A stretch of 64,000 nucleotides of DNA from assembly GCF_030162935.1 (NCBI RefSeq), contig NZ_JASAUZ010000012.1, forward strand, positions 248,001-312,000, in the 5' to 3' direction. This DNA comes from Comamonas halotolerans (lineage in GTDB: Bacteria; Pseudomonadota; Gammaproteobacteria; Burkholderiales; Burkholderiaceae_C). The translations under genes and the position numbers were made by a program. Below the pieces are notes generated by a model, which saw only the letters and a program-made list of their open reading frames with translations, was not told the DNA's origin and ran no database searches. Below, piece after piece: positions 27,344 through 37,009 of this stretch (positions are counted from its first letter, which is position 1; every line of letters starts with the position of its first letter).

Positions 27344-28012
27344 TCAAACTGTTTCAGCGATGGGTTTCGCCCACACGATGCAGCGTTCAGCACTCAATCC
27401 TGGCACAGACAAAGGTTCCACGTGAAACACTTTCACATTGCCTCCCAATGCATCTATCTCGTCCTGAGGGTGTTTGCCCTTCATGGCAAACCAGACACCA
27501 TTTTCAGCAATCGCCGAACGTGACCAGGTTGTGAAATCAAGTAAAGAGGCAAAGGCACGGCAACTCACAATTTCGTAAGGACCTTTGAGTGTCTCTACTC
27601 TGGCATGAATGCCCTTGAGGTTGGGTAGCTTCAATGCAACAGCCACCTGCTGCAAGAACGCGGCCTTCTTCCCTACAGTGTCCACGCAATGAACATCCAC
27701 CTCCGGGCAGCACACAGCAAATACCACCCCAGGCAATCCACCGCCAGAGCCCACATCCAATTGAGAAACTTTCTGGCCCGCTGTTTTACCCAGTGATGCC
27801 ACGTGGCGTCTCAGCGCAGGCACGGCCGCCAAGCTGTCCAGCATGTGCAAAGACATCATTTCCTGTGGATCGCGCACGGAAGTCAGGTTGTAGACCTTGT
27901 TCCACTTTTGCAGTAGTTCCAAGAAGCCCATCAGCTTGTCAAACTGATCTGCATTCAGCTGCAAACCCAGCTTGGCAGCGCCCTGTTCGAGTTGGTGGCG
28001 CAAATCACTCAT
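27344..28012 (-). CDS. rsmG: 16S rRNA (guanine527-N7)-methyltransferase RsmG
   Basis: 222-aa SAM-dependent methyltransferase (GidB) that modifies G527 of 16S rRNA. SAM motif [16 protein letters not shown] lies near residue 87, and [20 protein letters not shown] near 42 is the conserved family block. The ATG overlaps the mnmG stop by 4 bp (ATGA), indicating translational coupling. A parS-like site (27414-27429) lies in the 3' part of the coding sequence. Confidence 0.96.
   Translation of the reverse strand: MSDLRHQLEQGAAKLGLQLNADQFDKLMGFLELLQKWNKVYNLTSVRDPQEMMSLHMLDSLAAVPALRRHVASLGKTAGQKVSQLDVGSGGGLPGVVFAVCCPEVDVHCVDTVGKKAAFLQQVAVALKLPNLKGIHARVETLKGPYEIVSCRAFASLLDFTTWSRSAIAENGVWFAMKGKHPQDEIDALGGNVKVFHVEPLSVPGLSAERCIVWAKPIAETV
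27414..27429. promoter_or_regulatory. parS-like site 1 (inside rsmG)
   Basis: GGTTCCACGTGAAACA: matches the parS 16-mer TGTTnCACGTGAAACA at all but the first base, with CACGTG core intact. Confidence 0.85.
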
Positions 28013-29973
28013 TCCACCGACTCCTTGGCTGTAGCAGCGAAGCCCTTGAATCCACCCTTCTTCAAATGAATCATGAGCAGAGATACTGCGGCAGGTGTCA
28101 CACCCGAAATGCGTGAAGCCTGACCCAGTGTTTCAGGACGGTGCTTTTGCAGCTTCTGACGCACTTCAATGGACAAGGCCGTCACCTGCATGTAATCCAT
28201 ATCTGCAGGCATCTTCAATGTTTCGTAATGGGCAGCTCGCTCAACCTCATCTTTTTGGCGGTCGATATAACCCGAATACTTGGCAGCAATCTCAACCTGT
28301 TCCACAACATCATCGTGCAGCTCAGCCAATGTTTCACGTGAAACGATCTCCGAACGGTACTTGGCCCCGTTCATTTCTATCAGTTGGGTATACCCGACTC
28401 CTGGGCGACGCAGCAGGTCAAACAGGTTGTATTCACGTTCAATATTTTTACCAAGAACGCGTTCGGCCTCATGTGCAGGCAAGCTGCGAGGATTGACCCA
28501 TGTTGCTTTCAAGCGTTCTGTTTCACGTGAAACAGCATCGCGTTTGCGATTGAACATGTCCCACTGCTCATCACCCACCACACCCAGCTTGCGTCCAATT
28601 TCGGTGAGACGCATGTCGGCATTGTCTTCACGCAACTGGAGACGGAACTCGGCTCGACTGGTAAACATGCGATAGGGTTCTGTCACACCTTTGGTGATCA
28701 GATCATCCACCAACACACCCAGGTAGGCTTCGTCACGTCTTGGTGTCCACGCTTCCATGTCACGCACCTGCAGGCCAGCGTTGATGCCGGCAAACATGCC
28801 TTGCGCAGCGGCCTCTTCGTAGCCAGTGGTGCCATTGATCTGTCCAGCAAAGAACAGTCCTTGAATCTGGCGGGTTTCAAAGGAGGACTTCAGTGCCCGT
28901 GGGTCGAAGTAGTCATACTCGATGGCATAGCCAGGACGCAGAATATGCGCGTTCTCCAGTCCCTTCATGGAACGAACAAGTTCGTACTGGATATCAAATG
29001 GCAACGAAGTAGAGATACCGTTGGGATAGTACTCGTTGGTAGTCAGACCTTCGGGCTCCAGGAAAATCTGGTGGCTGTCCTTGTCAGCAAAACGATTGAT
29101 CTTGTCTTCCACACTCGGACAGTAACGCGGCCCTACGCCTTCAATCTTGCCGGTGAACATGGGGCTACGGTCAAAGCCGCTACGAATGATTTCGTGCGTG
29201 CGTTCATTGGTGTGCGTGATCCAGCATGGCATCTGCTGAGGGTGCATGTCTGCATTCCCACGGAAGCTGAATACCGGAACATTGCCCTCATTAACACCAC
29301 CAGGCATACCGTCACCGGGCTGCTCTGTACATTGACTGAAGTCGATGGAGCGCCCATCGATGCGCGGTGGTGTACCAGTTTTCAAACGCCCCTGAGGAAG
29401 TTTCAGTTCCTTCAGTCGCGCAGATAGCGTCACGGCTGGAGGATCGCCAGCACGACCCGCAGCGTAGTTGTCCAACCCCACATGAATCTTCCCGTCCAGG
29501 AACGTCCCAGCCGTCAGCACCACGGTTTTGGATTTGAACCTGATGCCCACCTGGGTGACAGCTCCCACGACACGGTCGCCCTCCACCATCAGATCGTCCA
29601 CTGCCTGCTGAAACAGCCACAGATTGGGCTGGTTTTCCAACATCTCACGAATGGCTGCCTTGTACAGGATCCGATCTGCCTGCGCACGTGTGGCGCGCAC
29701 AGCAGGGCCTTTGGAGCTGTTCAGAATACGGAACTGAATACCACCTAGATCAGTGGCCAATGCCATGGCTCCGCCCATGGCATCCACCTCTTTCACGAGA
29801 TGGCCTTTACCAATGCCGCCAATCGATGGATTGCACGACATTTGGCCCAACGTCTCAATGTTATGAGACAACAACAAAGTCTTGCAGCCCATGCGGGCTG
29901 CAGCCAGCGCCGCTTCGGTGCCAGCGTGACCGCCGCCGACGACGATCACATCAAATTCTTGGGGGTACAGCAT
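28009..29973 (-). CDS. mnmG: tRNA uridine-5-carboxymethylaminomethyl modification enzyme MnmG
   Basis: 654-aa FAD protein (GidA) that with MnmE installs cmnm5U34 in tRNA wobble positions. The FAD motif [19 protein letters not shown] starts near residue 11, and a second signature [19 protein letters not shown] lies near residue 157. Length is normal for MnmG (about 630-660). It is the first gene of the mnmG-rsmG-par series and is divergent from the glutathione transferase gene. Two parS sites are embedded in its 3' third. Confidence 0.97.
   Translation of the reverse strand: MLYPQEFDVIVVGGGHAGTEAALAAARMGCKTLLLSHNIETLGQMSCNPSIGGIGKGHLVKEVDAMGGAMALATDLGGIQFRILNSSKGPAVRATRAQADRILYKAAIREMLENQPNLWLFQQAVDDLMVEGDRVVGAVTQVGIRFKSKTVVLTAGTFLDGKIHVGLDNYAAGRAGDPPAVTLSARLKELKLPQGRLKTGTPPRIDGRSIDFSQCTEQPGDGMPGGVNEGNVPVFSFRGNADMHPQQMPCWITHTNERTHEIIRSGFDRSPMFTGKIEGVGPRYCPSVEDKINRFADKDSHQIFLEPEGLTTNEYYPNGISTSLPFDIQYELVRSMKGLENAHILRPGYAIEYDYFDPRALKSSFETRQIQGLFFAGQINGTTGYEEAAAQGMFAGINAGLQVRDMEAWTPRRDEAYLGVLVDDLITKGVTEPYRMFTSRAEFRLQLREDNADMRLTEIGRKLGVVGDEQWDMFNRKRDAVSRETERLKATWVNPRSLPAHEAERVLGKNIEREYNLFDLLRRPGVGYTQLIEMNGAKYRSEIVSRETLAELHDDVVEQVEIAAKYSGYIDRQKDEVERAAHYETLKMPADMDYMQVTALSIEVRQKLQKHRPETLGQASRISGVTPAAVSLLMIHLKKGGFKGFAATAKESVE
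28330..28345. promoter_or_regulatory. parS site 2 (inside mnmG)
   Basis: TGTTTCACGTGAAACG: 15 of 16 positions match the parS consensus. It is in the coding sequence of mnmG. Confidence 0.92.
28519..28534. promoter_or_regulatory. parS site 3 (inside mnmG), perfect
   Basis: TGTTTCACGTGAAACA: an exact copy of the canonical palindromic 16-bp parS, in the mnmG coding sequence. Confidence 0.97.
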
Positions 29974-30238
29974 TGTTCTTACTCCGTCGCAGGCGGCGTA
30001 TGCTCATCCGCCCTGTACAACCGCGCCCGCTGCGCAGTTGTTGCACAGCCTGCGCGGCTCAGTTTTCAAGCGCAGGCGAACCTGGAATTTTCCCATCCTT
30101 TGCGCAACTTGTCTTGACAGCTACAGCCACCGCGTCTGAGGTACGGACTCTTGAACCGTATACCCGCAACAGCAGCCAGACTTCGGCGTAGCATGGTGCT
30201 CTTGTATGTTCACATCCCCCAAGGAAAGGTTGAGAGAT

Positions 30239-30850
30239 ATGAAGCTTTATTTCAGCCCAGGCGCTTGCTCGCTGTCACCCCACATCGTGGCCGAAGAAGC
30301 AGGACTGACCTGCGAGTTCATTCTTGCAAGCACCAAGAGCCACAAGCTGCAAGACGGCACGGACTTTTACAGCATCAACCCGCTCGGTTATGTCCCCTTC
30401 CTGGTCCTGGATGATGGACAGACACTGCGTGAAGGTCCGGTCATCGTGCAGTACATGGCCGATCAAGTACCTGAGAAAAAACTGATTCCAGCCGCTGGCA
30501 GCATGGAGCGCTATCGGGTGCAGGAGTGGCTGAACTTCATCGGTACCGAGCTACACAAGAGCTTCGGTCCATTGTTCAAGCCAGGCACACCCGAAGAATA
30601 CAAACCCGGAGTCCGGCAGGCACTTCGCGGGCGTTTCGAGTGGGTTGAACAACAGCTGACCAACACCACCTATCTGATGGGCGAGCAATTCACCGTTGCA
30701 GATGCCTACTTGTTCACCGTGAGCGGCTGGAGCAAGCATGTGGGCCTGGACCTATCGGATCTTCCCCGCCTGCAAGCCTACCTCTCCCGAGTTTCCAGCC
30801 GACCTGCGGTACAACGGGCCATGCGTGCAGAAGGTTTGATCAAAGATTAA
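30239..30850 (+). CDS. Beta-class glutathione S-transferase
   Basis: 203-aa cytosolic GST. The N-terminal thioredoxin-like domain begins MKLYFSPGACSLS with Cys10, characteristic of bacterial beta-class enzymes. NPLGYVPFLVLDDG carries the cis-proline of the glutathione site, and the C-terminal helical domain includes FTVADAYLF with the N-capping box. It conjugates glutathione to electrophiles or reduces mixed disulfides; substrate unknown. A ribosome site (AAAGGTTGAGAG) precedes the ATG. A terminator follows. Confidence 0.92.
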   Translation: MKLYFSPGACSLSPHIVAEEAGLTCEFILASTKSHKLQDGTDFYSINPLGYVPFLVLDDGQTLREGPVIVQYMADQVPEKKLIPAAGSMERYRVQEWLNFIGTELHKSFGPLFKPGTPEEYKPGVRQALRGRFEWVEQQLTNTTYLMGEQFTVADAYLFTVSGWSKHVGLDLSDLPRLQAYLSRVSSRPAVQRAMRAEGLIKD

Positions 30851-30869
30851 GACACGCATCTCTTCATGC

Positions 30870-30899
30870 AAAAAAGGCTTCCTCATGGAAGCCTTTTTT
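30870..30899. terminator. Bidirectional terminator between gst and chemoreceptor genes
   Basis: Stem AAAAAGGCTTCC / GGAAGCCTTTTT with TCAT loop and T-run on both strands. It separates the convergent genes. Confidence 0.92.
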
Positions 30900-30909
30900 A
30901 TGCACATAT

Positions 30910-30941
30910 ATTGATAACTTCAAATATTGATAACTTCAAAT
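30910..30941. repeat. Tandem duplication of 16 bp
   Basis: Two perfect adjacent copies of ATTGATAACTTCAAAT between the terminator and the 3' end of the chemoreceptor gene. Probably a simple slippage product. Confidence 0.85.
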
Positions 30942-30958
30942 TTCATTGATGCTGGATT

Positions 30959-32632
30959 TCAAGCGCTCAACAAATTCTGTGAGGAAGCACGTAAAGCAGG
31001 ATTTCCCTCGGCAGCAATACCTCTGGCATTCGAAGTACCAAAAGGCACTGCGCCTTTCGCCAGGTTTGCCTGATCGAGTTTGAACTGCTGCACCACTTCC
31101 GCCAGACGAGTCGCCTGGTCTTTCAGTGACTCTGCTGCTGCTGCAGACTGTTCCACCAAAGCTGCATTTTGCTGGGTCATACGGTCGATGTCGCCGACCG
31201 CCTGGTTGACCTGCGAGATACCACCAGACTGTTCATTCGCAGCCGCCGTGATCTCTCCGATGATATCGCCCACACGCTGAATGCTACCCAGCACGTCCTG
31301 CATGGTTTTTCCGGCTGTCTCTACGTGTTTGACACCACCGTCCACTGCAGTCACGCTGCTTTGAATCAAGCGTTTGATGTCACTGGCGGCTTCGGCGCTG
31401 CGGCGCGCCAGCAAGCGTACTTCACCAGCAACGACAGCAAAACCTCGGCCCTGTTCTCCGGCGCGGGCCGCTTCAACCGCTGCATTCAACGCCAGAATAT
31501 TGGTCTGAAAAGCAATGGAGTCAATCAGACCGATGATGTCCCCAATCTTGCGACTGGATGCGGAAATCTCATGCATGCTCTGCACTGCTTGTTCCACCAC
31601 AGCCCCTCCTTGTGAGGCCGTGTTCGAAGCAGAGGCAGCCAACTGATTGGCCATCTGCGCGGACGAAGCTGTCTGCTGCACGGTGGCTGTCAATTGCATC
31701 AGCGAAGCCACCGTCTGCTGCAAATTGCTCGCGGTTTGCTCGGTACGAGCCGACAGATCACCGTTACCAATCGCAATTTCCTGGCTTGCCAGCGCAATGC
31801 TGCTGCTGGCATCACGCACATCACCGACCATGCCGTTCAGGTTGCTCTGCATGGTCTTCAGCGCGTTTTGCAAAGCAGAGACTTCGTCTTTGCCCACGAT
31901 GGACTGCTGCTCACTCAGATTCCCCTGGGCAATGGCGTCTGCCACACGCTTAGCATCCGTCAGCGGACGACAAATGGACAGCATATTCAGCCAGGTCAGG
32001 GGAGCCACTACAAGCGTGGTGATCACGAGCGCCAACACGAACATCCACTGCGTTTGTGAAGCAACCTGGCTACCACGATCTTCTGCGGCCTGCGCTTGGG
32101 CTTGGAGCAGTTGCTCCAGAGCTTTCAATTGCTGTTTGGCCGCGTCAAACTCCGCGCTGGCCCTTCGCCCTACCCGCTGCGCCACGGTTGCAGTGTCGTA
32201 CCCGCCTGCTTTCAACTGCCGTGCCACTGGCGTGAACAATTGCTCGTACTGGTCCAGATGCTGCAGCAGTTGCTGCAACACCTGTGCATCTTCCGCGGGC
32301 GCAGCTTGTGCAAAGGCTTCGCCAGCTGTGCGTACAGCCTGCAAACTTGCCAGCCATTCGCCGTAGGTCTTCTCCAGTTGATCAGGTTGTTCATACTGAA
32401 TGACCATATCCTTTTCAAGCGTACGTACCAGCGCCATGTTGTTTTGCACCTGAGCCATCAGGCCAGCCTGCTGGAAAGGCCCTTTCAGAAAGTTTTGGTT
32501 CAGTTCATACACCCTGAACATGCCAAACATGCCTGCTCCACCCAGAATGCCAAGCAAGATCAGCACCACCGCAATGGCTCCCAACATGCGTACTTTGATG
32601 GTGAACATACGCATCAACCCAAACAGATCCAT
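30959..32632 (-). CDS. Methyl-accepting chemotaxis protein
   Basis: 557-aa transmembrane chemoreceptor. TM1 is near residues 13-37, followed by a four-helix-bundle periplasmic domain (about 40-190), TM2 near 192-215, a HAMP domain, and a cytoplasmic signalling hairpin whose tip ([20 protein letters not shown] near 370) contacts CheA/CheW. Alanine/glutamine-rich methylation helices flank the tip. There is no C-terminal pentapeptide for CheR tethering. No chemotaxis genes are adjacent; ligand unknown. The start may be 32632 or the downstream ATG that gives MRMFTIKV. Confidence 0.93.
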   Translation of the reverse strand: MDLFGLMRMFTIKVRMLGAIAVVLILLGILGGAGMFGMFRVYELNQNFLKGPFQQAGLMAQVQNNMALVRTLEKDMVIQYEQPDQLEKTYGEWLASLQAVRTAGEAFAQAAPAEDAQVLQQLLQHLDQYEQLFTPVARQLKAGGYDTATVAQRVGRRASAEFDAAKQQLKALEQLLQAQAQAAEDRGSQVASQTQWMFVLALVITTLVVAPLTWLNMLSICRPLTDAKRVADAIAQGNLSEQQSIVGKDEVSALQNALKTMQSNLNGMVGDVRDASSSIALASQEIAIGNGDLSARTEQTASNLQQTVASLMQLTATVQQTASSAQMANQLAASASNTASQGGAVVEQAVQSMHEISASSRKIGDIIGLIDSIAFQTNILALNAAVEAARAGEQGRGFAVVAGEVRLLARRSAEAASDIKRLIQSSVTAVDGGVKHVETAGKTMQDVLGSIQRVGDIIGEITAAANEQSGGISQVNQAVGDIDRMTQQNAALVEQSAAAAESLKDQATRLAEVVQQFKLDQANLAKGAVPFGTSNARGIAAEGNPALRASSQNLLSA

Positions 32633-32844
32633 GATCTGGATTCCTCTCTGTCGCTTTACCGATATGAGAATCCTCAGCGGAATGCCAAGGCAGTGTGTGA
32701 ACCAAGCAAGTGTGCGCTGTGCAACCTGCTAACCGTTTGATAAGTTTGCCAAACATGCACGAGCAATAACTTCCAATAAAACACCCACATATGGCTGTTT
32801 TCAAAGGCTTAAAAGCAGTGCTGTATCGCTGATACAGGCCAAAA

Positions 32845-32860
32845 CGTTCCACGTGAAACA
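32845..32860. promoter_or_regulatory. parS-like site 4 (intergenic)
   Basis: CGTTCCACGTGAAACA: all positions except the first match TGTTnCACGTGAAACA. It lies in the 283-bp gap between the chemoreceptor and CopZ-like genes, the parS copy nearest to the proposed origin. Confidence 0.85.
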
Positions 32861-32915
32861 TATTTCTCATGAAGCGGTACAGTTGCAATTCCACCGAATG
32901 ATTTGAGGAGTCCCC

Positions 32916-33110
32916 ATGGAACACGTATTTCAAGTAAGCGGTATGACCTGCGGCCATTGCGAACGTGCCGTGCAACAAGCCATTACGGAAGTTGATGCAC
33001 AGGCCCAAACCACGATTGATCGGACTACGGGAAAAGTGGTGGTGCAAAGCCAGAGCCCCCGTGAATCATTGGCCAACGCCATTCAGGAAGAAGGCTATAC
33101 CGTCAGTTAA
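32916..33110 (+). CDS. Heavy-metal-associated (HMA) domain protein, CopZ-like
   Basis: 64-aa single HMA domain with the metal-binding loop GMTCGHCE at residues 9-16 (CxxC). It probably binds Cu(I) in the cytosol and passes it to a P-type ATPase or regulator, as CopZ does. No copper ATPase or CueR gene is adjacent, so the partner must be elsewhere. GAGGAG precedes the ATG. Confidence 0.88.
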   Translation: MEHVFQVSGMTCGHCERAVQQAITEVDAQAQTTIDRTTGKVVVQSQSPRESLANAIQEEGYTVS

Positions 33111-33267
33111 AGCCCATGCGCTGCCACCCGCCTTGGTGCGCAGCGCTGATTGGCGAGGCCTGCTCATAACCTAGCGTTTTCTCCACTGTCACAAGTACGC
33201 TTGGCAGTTGATTGCTGCGACCGCACAATTATTGATAGCTTTGCATCAACATGACAGGAGACAACGC

Positions 33268-34455
33268 ATGAGCACCCGTGAAGTTTTTGTTGTCAGTGCG
33301 GCACGCACTGCCATTGGTACCTTTGGCGGCAGCCTCAAAGATGTACCGAACACCCAGTTGGCCACCACAGCCGTCAAGGCGGCTATTGAGCGATCTGGCA
33401 TCGCGCCTGATGCAGTAGGTCATGTGGTCATGGGTAATGTCATTCCCACCGATACCAAGGACGCCTACCTCTCCCGCGTCGCGGCTATTGATGCAGGCTG
33501 CCCCATTGAGACCCCTGCCTTCAATGTGAACCGCCTGTGTGGTTCTGGCCTGCAGGCCATTGTCTCAGCAGCGCAGGCCATTGCCCTGGGTGACTGTGAC
33601 GTGGCTATTGGCGGCGGTTCGGAATCCATGAGCCGAGGCCCCTACTTCGACACTGCTTCGCGCTGGGGTGCCCGCATGGGTGATGCCAGGAGCATCGACT
33701 ACATGCTCGGCATACTGCACGATCCCTGGCAAAAAATGCACATGGGCATCACTGCCGAGAACGTGGCCGAGCGCTACAAGATCAGCCGCGACATGCAGGA
33801 TGCCCTGGCTGTCACCAGCCAGCAGCGCGCTGCAGCAGCCATTGCAGCAGGCTACTTCAAAGATCAAATCGTGCCCGTAGAAATTGCCTCACGCAAGGGC
33901 ACCATCGTGTTTGATACTGACGAGCATGTGCGTGGAACCACCACGGTTGAAGCTTTGGCGGGCATGAAGCCCGCTTTCAAGAAGGACGGCGGCAGTGTCA
34001 CCGCTGGCAATGCATCCGGCATCAACGATGGAGCTGCCGCTGTGACGCTGGTGGCAGGCGATCGCGTCCAAGCCCTTGGCGCAAAGCCACTGGCGCGCCT
34101 GGTAGGTTATGCCCATGCTGGTGTGGATCCAGCCTATATGGGCATCGGGCCTGTTCCCGCCACGCAAAAGGTACTGGAACGTACAGGCCTGAAAATTCAG
34201 GACATGGACGTCATTGAGGCCAATGAAGCTTTTGCGGCCCAAGCCTGCGCTGTTATCCAGGAACTCGGTCTGGATCCTGCCAAGGTCAACCCGAATGGCT
34301 CTGGCATCTCTTTAGGTCATCCTGTCGGAGCAACAGGAGCCATCATCACTACCAAGGCAGTTTATGAGTTGCACCGTACCGGTGGGCGGTATGCACTGGT
34401 GACCATGTGCATCGGGGGTGGGCAAGGTATTGCGGCGATCTTTGAACGCGTTTAA
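33268..34455 (+). CDS. Acetyl-CoA acetyltransferase / beta-ketothiolase (BktB-like)
   Basis: 395-aa class II thiolase. The nucleophilic cysteine lies in NRLCGSGLQAI near residue 92, the catalytic histidine in NGSGISLGHPVGATG near 350 and the second cysteine in CIGGGQG near 380. It condenses two acetyl-CoA or degrades beta-ketoacyl-CoA. Wording of the active-site blocks resembles BktB/PhaA thiolases used for polyhydroxyalkanoate synthesis in Burkholderiales. CAGGAG lies before the ATG. phaB/phaC are not adjacent. A hairpin follows. Confidence 0.9.
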   Translation: MSTREVFVVSAARTAIGTFGGSLKDVPNTQLATTAVKAAIERSGIAPDAVGHVVMGNVIPTDTKDAYLSRVAAIDAGCPIETPAFNVNRLCGSGLQAIVSAAQAIALGDCDVAIGGGSESMSRGPYFDTASRWGARMGDARSIDYMLGILHDPWQKMHMGITAENVAERYKISRDMQDALAVTSQQRAAAAIAAGYFKDQIVPVEIASRKGTIVFDTDEHVRGTTTVEALAGMKPAFKKDGGSVTAGNASGINDGAAAVTLVAGDRVQALGAKPLARLVGYAHAGVDPAYMGIGPVPATQKVLERTGLKIQDMDVIEANEAFAAQACAVIQELGLDPAKVNPNGSGISLGHPVGATGAIITTKAVYELHRTGGRYALVTMCIGGGQGIAAIFERV

Positions 34456-34479
34456 AACCACCCTGTAAATTGCCAAAAA

Positions 34480-34508
34480 AGCTGACAGCTTTATCGCTGT
34501 CAGCTCTT
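34480..34508 (+). terminator. Probable terminator after the thiolase gene
   Basis: Ten-bp perfect stem AGCTGACAGC / GCTGTCAGCT with a 6-nt loop. The T tail is short (CTTTA), so efficiency is uncertain. Confidence 0.7.
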
Positions 34509-34696
34509 TATGCATTCATGGTTTTTCTGTACCTGCAGCACAGCCTCCAGACAAGCAAAAATATCAAGGCAAGACAGCATGAGGCAATCTGGTTGAGCTG
34601 CCCTCCCCCCCTACTCTCTCATCTTCCAGCTTGGCATGTGCCAGCGCAAGCAATCTGACTGTATCGTGGCATACGTTTGCGCATTGCACAGACTAC

Positions 34697-35614
34697 CTAG
34701 AACAAGCTGATTTGCTCTACGGCTCTCAACACCTTGGTACGCAATTTGCGCCCTTCCTGGGCCGTTTTTTGCAGCGGTTGGCTCGCAGGTGCATCCACGG
34801 TAAGTGACGGTTGGATATGAGGCTCTTCCTTGAGCGTCTTGGGTTGCGGTTGCGGTTGCGGTTGCGGTTGCGGTTGCGGTTGCGGTTGCGGTTGCGGTTG
34901 CGGTTGCTCAATATCCGGCAGAATCTGCTGCGAAAGCAAGTCATTTTGCACGTGCCTGGCTTGTGAAGGTACCTCTGCCCCGGAAGACCGCTGTTGTTGT
35001 ATTGCCAAGGGATTTGGCTGCGCTACACCAGATGCTGTCAGCAAGGCAATCAATCTGTGCCACTGAGCTTTCGGCAAACTCAGTACCACACCCTCTACTG
35101 CACGCATCATCATGGCTGCAGCCGTGTCAGCGGACATCAAAGGTTGCAGCACTTGTTCCAATGCCTTGCGTTGCACCTGTACGCCCTTTTTCAAGCCTGC
35201 TGGCAAAGCATATTCATCCACACGCACCATGCACCAGCCAAAGTCGGTTGCGACCACGCAGGCATAGGCATTCAGCGCTTTGGACAAATCACCTGCAGCA
35301 TGCTCGGCTACAACGCGCTGCAAAGCACTTTGCGCATGGCTAAAACCAAGCATGGCGCAGGCATGCACAAGATCTGCTTTGCTTGGCACGTAGTAATACA
35401 GCGTAGGCTTGGTGATGCCCAGTTGCACTGCCATCTGATCGAGTGAAGCAGAAACAAAACCTTGTTGTTTGAAAAAGCTGGCAGCAGTTGCCAATAGAGC
35501 GTCCCGTTTGTTGCGGCGCTGGGCCACACGCTGGGAGGGAGTTCCCCATGGAGAAGCTGCTTCAACAGAAGCCGTCACCTCCGGCAAGAGAGGTAACAAA
35601 GAATTCGTGGTCAA
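34697..35614 (-). CDS. TetR-family regulator with a long Gln-Pro repeat
   Basis: 305-aa protein. The TetR helix-turn-helix domain (about residues 33-85) includes LDQMAVQLGITKPTLYYYVPSK; a ligand-binding helical domain follows to about 215. A tail contains eleven consecutive Gln-Pro dipeptides near residues 240-261, then a basic C-terminus. The QP run is encoded by a pure hexanucleotide repeat and is far from typical TetR C-termini, which end near residue 200-220. The first 30 residues before the HTH are also extra. Target unknown; the diguanylate cyclase gene is divergent. Confidence 0.85.
   Translation of the reverse strand: MTTNSLLPLLPEVTASVEAASPWGTPSQRVAQRRNKRDALLATAASFFKQQGFVSASLDQMAVQLGITKPTLYYYVPSKADLVHACAMLGFSHAQSALQRVVAEHAAGDLSKALNAYACVVATDFGWCMVRVDEYALPAGLKKGVQVQRKALEQVLQPLMSADTAAAMMMRAVEGVVLSLPKAQWHRLIALLTASGVAQPNPLAIQQQRSSGAEVPSQARHVQNDLLSQQILPDIEQPQPQPQPQPQPQPQPQPQPQPKTLKEEPHIQPSLTVDAPASQPLQKTAQEGRKLRTKVLRAVEQISLF
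34842..34907. repeat. (GGTTGC)11 hexanucleotide microsatellite in the TetR gene
   Basis: Eleven uninterrupted copies of GGTTGC (66 bp) that encode (Gln-Pro)11 on the minus strand. The unit is a multiple of three, so copy changes alter the tail length without breaking the frame. Confidence 0.97.
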
Positions 35615-35840
35615 AACTCAAAACAAATAGCAAGCACTCACCAATTCTAGGGCACTTCCACTATTCCACATGGTCTGTAGAACTCTTTTCAGCACCACTT
35701 GCACGCCATAAACCGAACATTCAGAAAGCAACTGAATGATTGAAAATATTTCGATCTTGTCCGTGCAAGCTTGGTTTTCAGATGCTTCAGGACACCTATG
35801 CTTGCATTTTCAACACGAGGTCTGAATCTAGGCATTCAGC

Positions 35841-36902
35841 ATGCATATGCCACGACCATTCGCCATGGATAAACTGCTGAAGCGCTTGTCTCAATCCCTG
35901 TCACAAGCCAAAAGCCAAGAGGAGCTGGTCAGGCCCCTTTTGGAAATGCTCGAGCAAGTCACACAGCTGGAGTCCACCTATCTGACTACTATCGATTTTC
36001 AGCAAGATCTCCAGCACGTTCTGTATGCCCGCAATACAAGGCAGATGCAGATTCCTGAAGGCTTGACGGTCCCCTGGAACGACACTCTATGCCAACGCGC
36101 TCTGGAGCAAGGACGACCATGTACCAGCAATGTGCAGGAAGTCTGGGCCGATTCACAAGCAGCCAGGGCGCTGGGAATCCGAACCTATGTCAGTGCGCCC
36201 GTACGAATGTCCGATGGAAGCATTTACGGTACGCTGTGCGCGGCCAGCGCTTATGAAGCCCAGCTACCCAGCACTACAGAAGTTGTGCTGCAGCTGTTCG
36301 CCAAACTGATTGCTCAGCACGTGGAACGCGAGCAGCTTATGCAAGCCCTTCAGGAACGCAATGCACAGCTCACCCAACTTGCACTGACTGACTCGCTCAC
36401 GCAGCTGCCCAACCGCGCAGCCTTGATGGAAGAGCTGCAGCGGCTGCTCGCTCGTGCGCAACGCAGCAACGGCAGCGTGTTGGTGGCTTTTGTGGATCTG
36501 GATGGTTTCAAGTCAGTCAATGACATTTATGGACATGCCGCTGGGGACCGCCTGCTCTATCAATTGGCACAACGCCTTCAGCAAACGCTGCGCAGCGGAG
36601 ATATGGTGGCACGCATGGGTGGCGATGAATTCGTTGTGGTCACACCAGGTCCTGCTCCTGACGAAAACGTATCCCAGGCTTTGCAAGCAGTGGAGCTTCG
36701 TCTGCGTGAAGCCTCTGCTTGCGATGTGGTGCTAGACGATGGCAATGTGCTGCACTACCCTGGCGCCAGCGTAGGCGTGGCCCTTGCTACAGGTAACTCC
36801 AGCGTGGATGAAGCCTTGCAACTCGCAGATAACGCCATGTATGCCGATAAGGCACATCGGCGTGTTGAGGGCGCAGTGTCCATACGCAGCACCGCAGCAT
36901 AA
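35841..36902 (+). CDS. GAF-GGDEF diguanylate cyclase
   Basis: 353-aa cytosolic protein with an N-terminal GAF-like sensor domain (about residues 20-165), a short coiled linker (QLMQALQERNAQLTQLALTD) and a GGDEF domain. The active-site motif MGGDEF lies near residue 260 and an intact inhibitory I-site RSGD sits five residues before it. It therefore probably makes c-di-GMP under product feedback control. No membrane segment. The GAF ligand is unknown. An alternative ATG at 35865 gives MDKLLKRL. Confidence 0.92.
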   Translation: MHMPRPFAMDKLLKRLSQSLSQAKSQEELVRPLLEMLEQVTQLESTYLTTIDFQQDLQHVLYARNTRQMQIPEGLTVPWNDTLCQRALEQGRPCTSNVQEVWADSQAARALGIRTYVSAPVRMSDGSIYGTLCAASAYEAQLPSTTEVVLQLFAKLIAQHVEREQLMQALQERNAQLTQLALTDSLTQLPNRAALMEELQRLLARAQRSNGSVLVAFVDLDGFKSVNDIYGHAAGDRLLYQLAQRLQQTLRSGDMVARMGGDEFVVVTPGPAPDENVSQALQAVELRLREASACDVVLDDGNVLHYPGASVGVALATGNSSVDEALQLADNAMYADKAHRRVEGAVSIRSTAA

Positions 36903-37009
36903 GCCTGAATTAGCAAGCCGCATTGCCCAGCACAGTACTTAGGAACGCCAGGCGCAATCAGCAGATGAAGCGATCAGGCTGTCATGGCTTCCTCTGCTGT
37001 TGCAGCGTC

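Noticed and set aside
30910..30941. Tandem 16-bp copies as iterons or a regulatory array
   Set aside because: Only two copies between a terminator and a gene 3' end; more simply explained by slippage.
34842..34907. CRISPR-like repeat array
   Set aside because: It is a simple hexanucleotide repeat with no spacers, inside a coding sequence; no cas genes are present.
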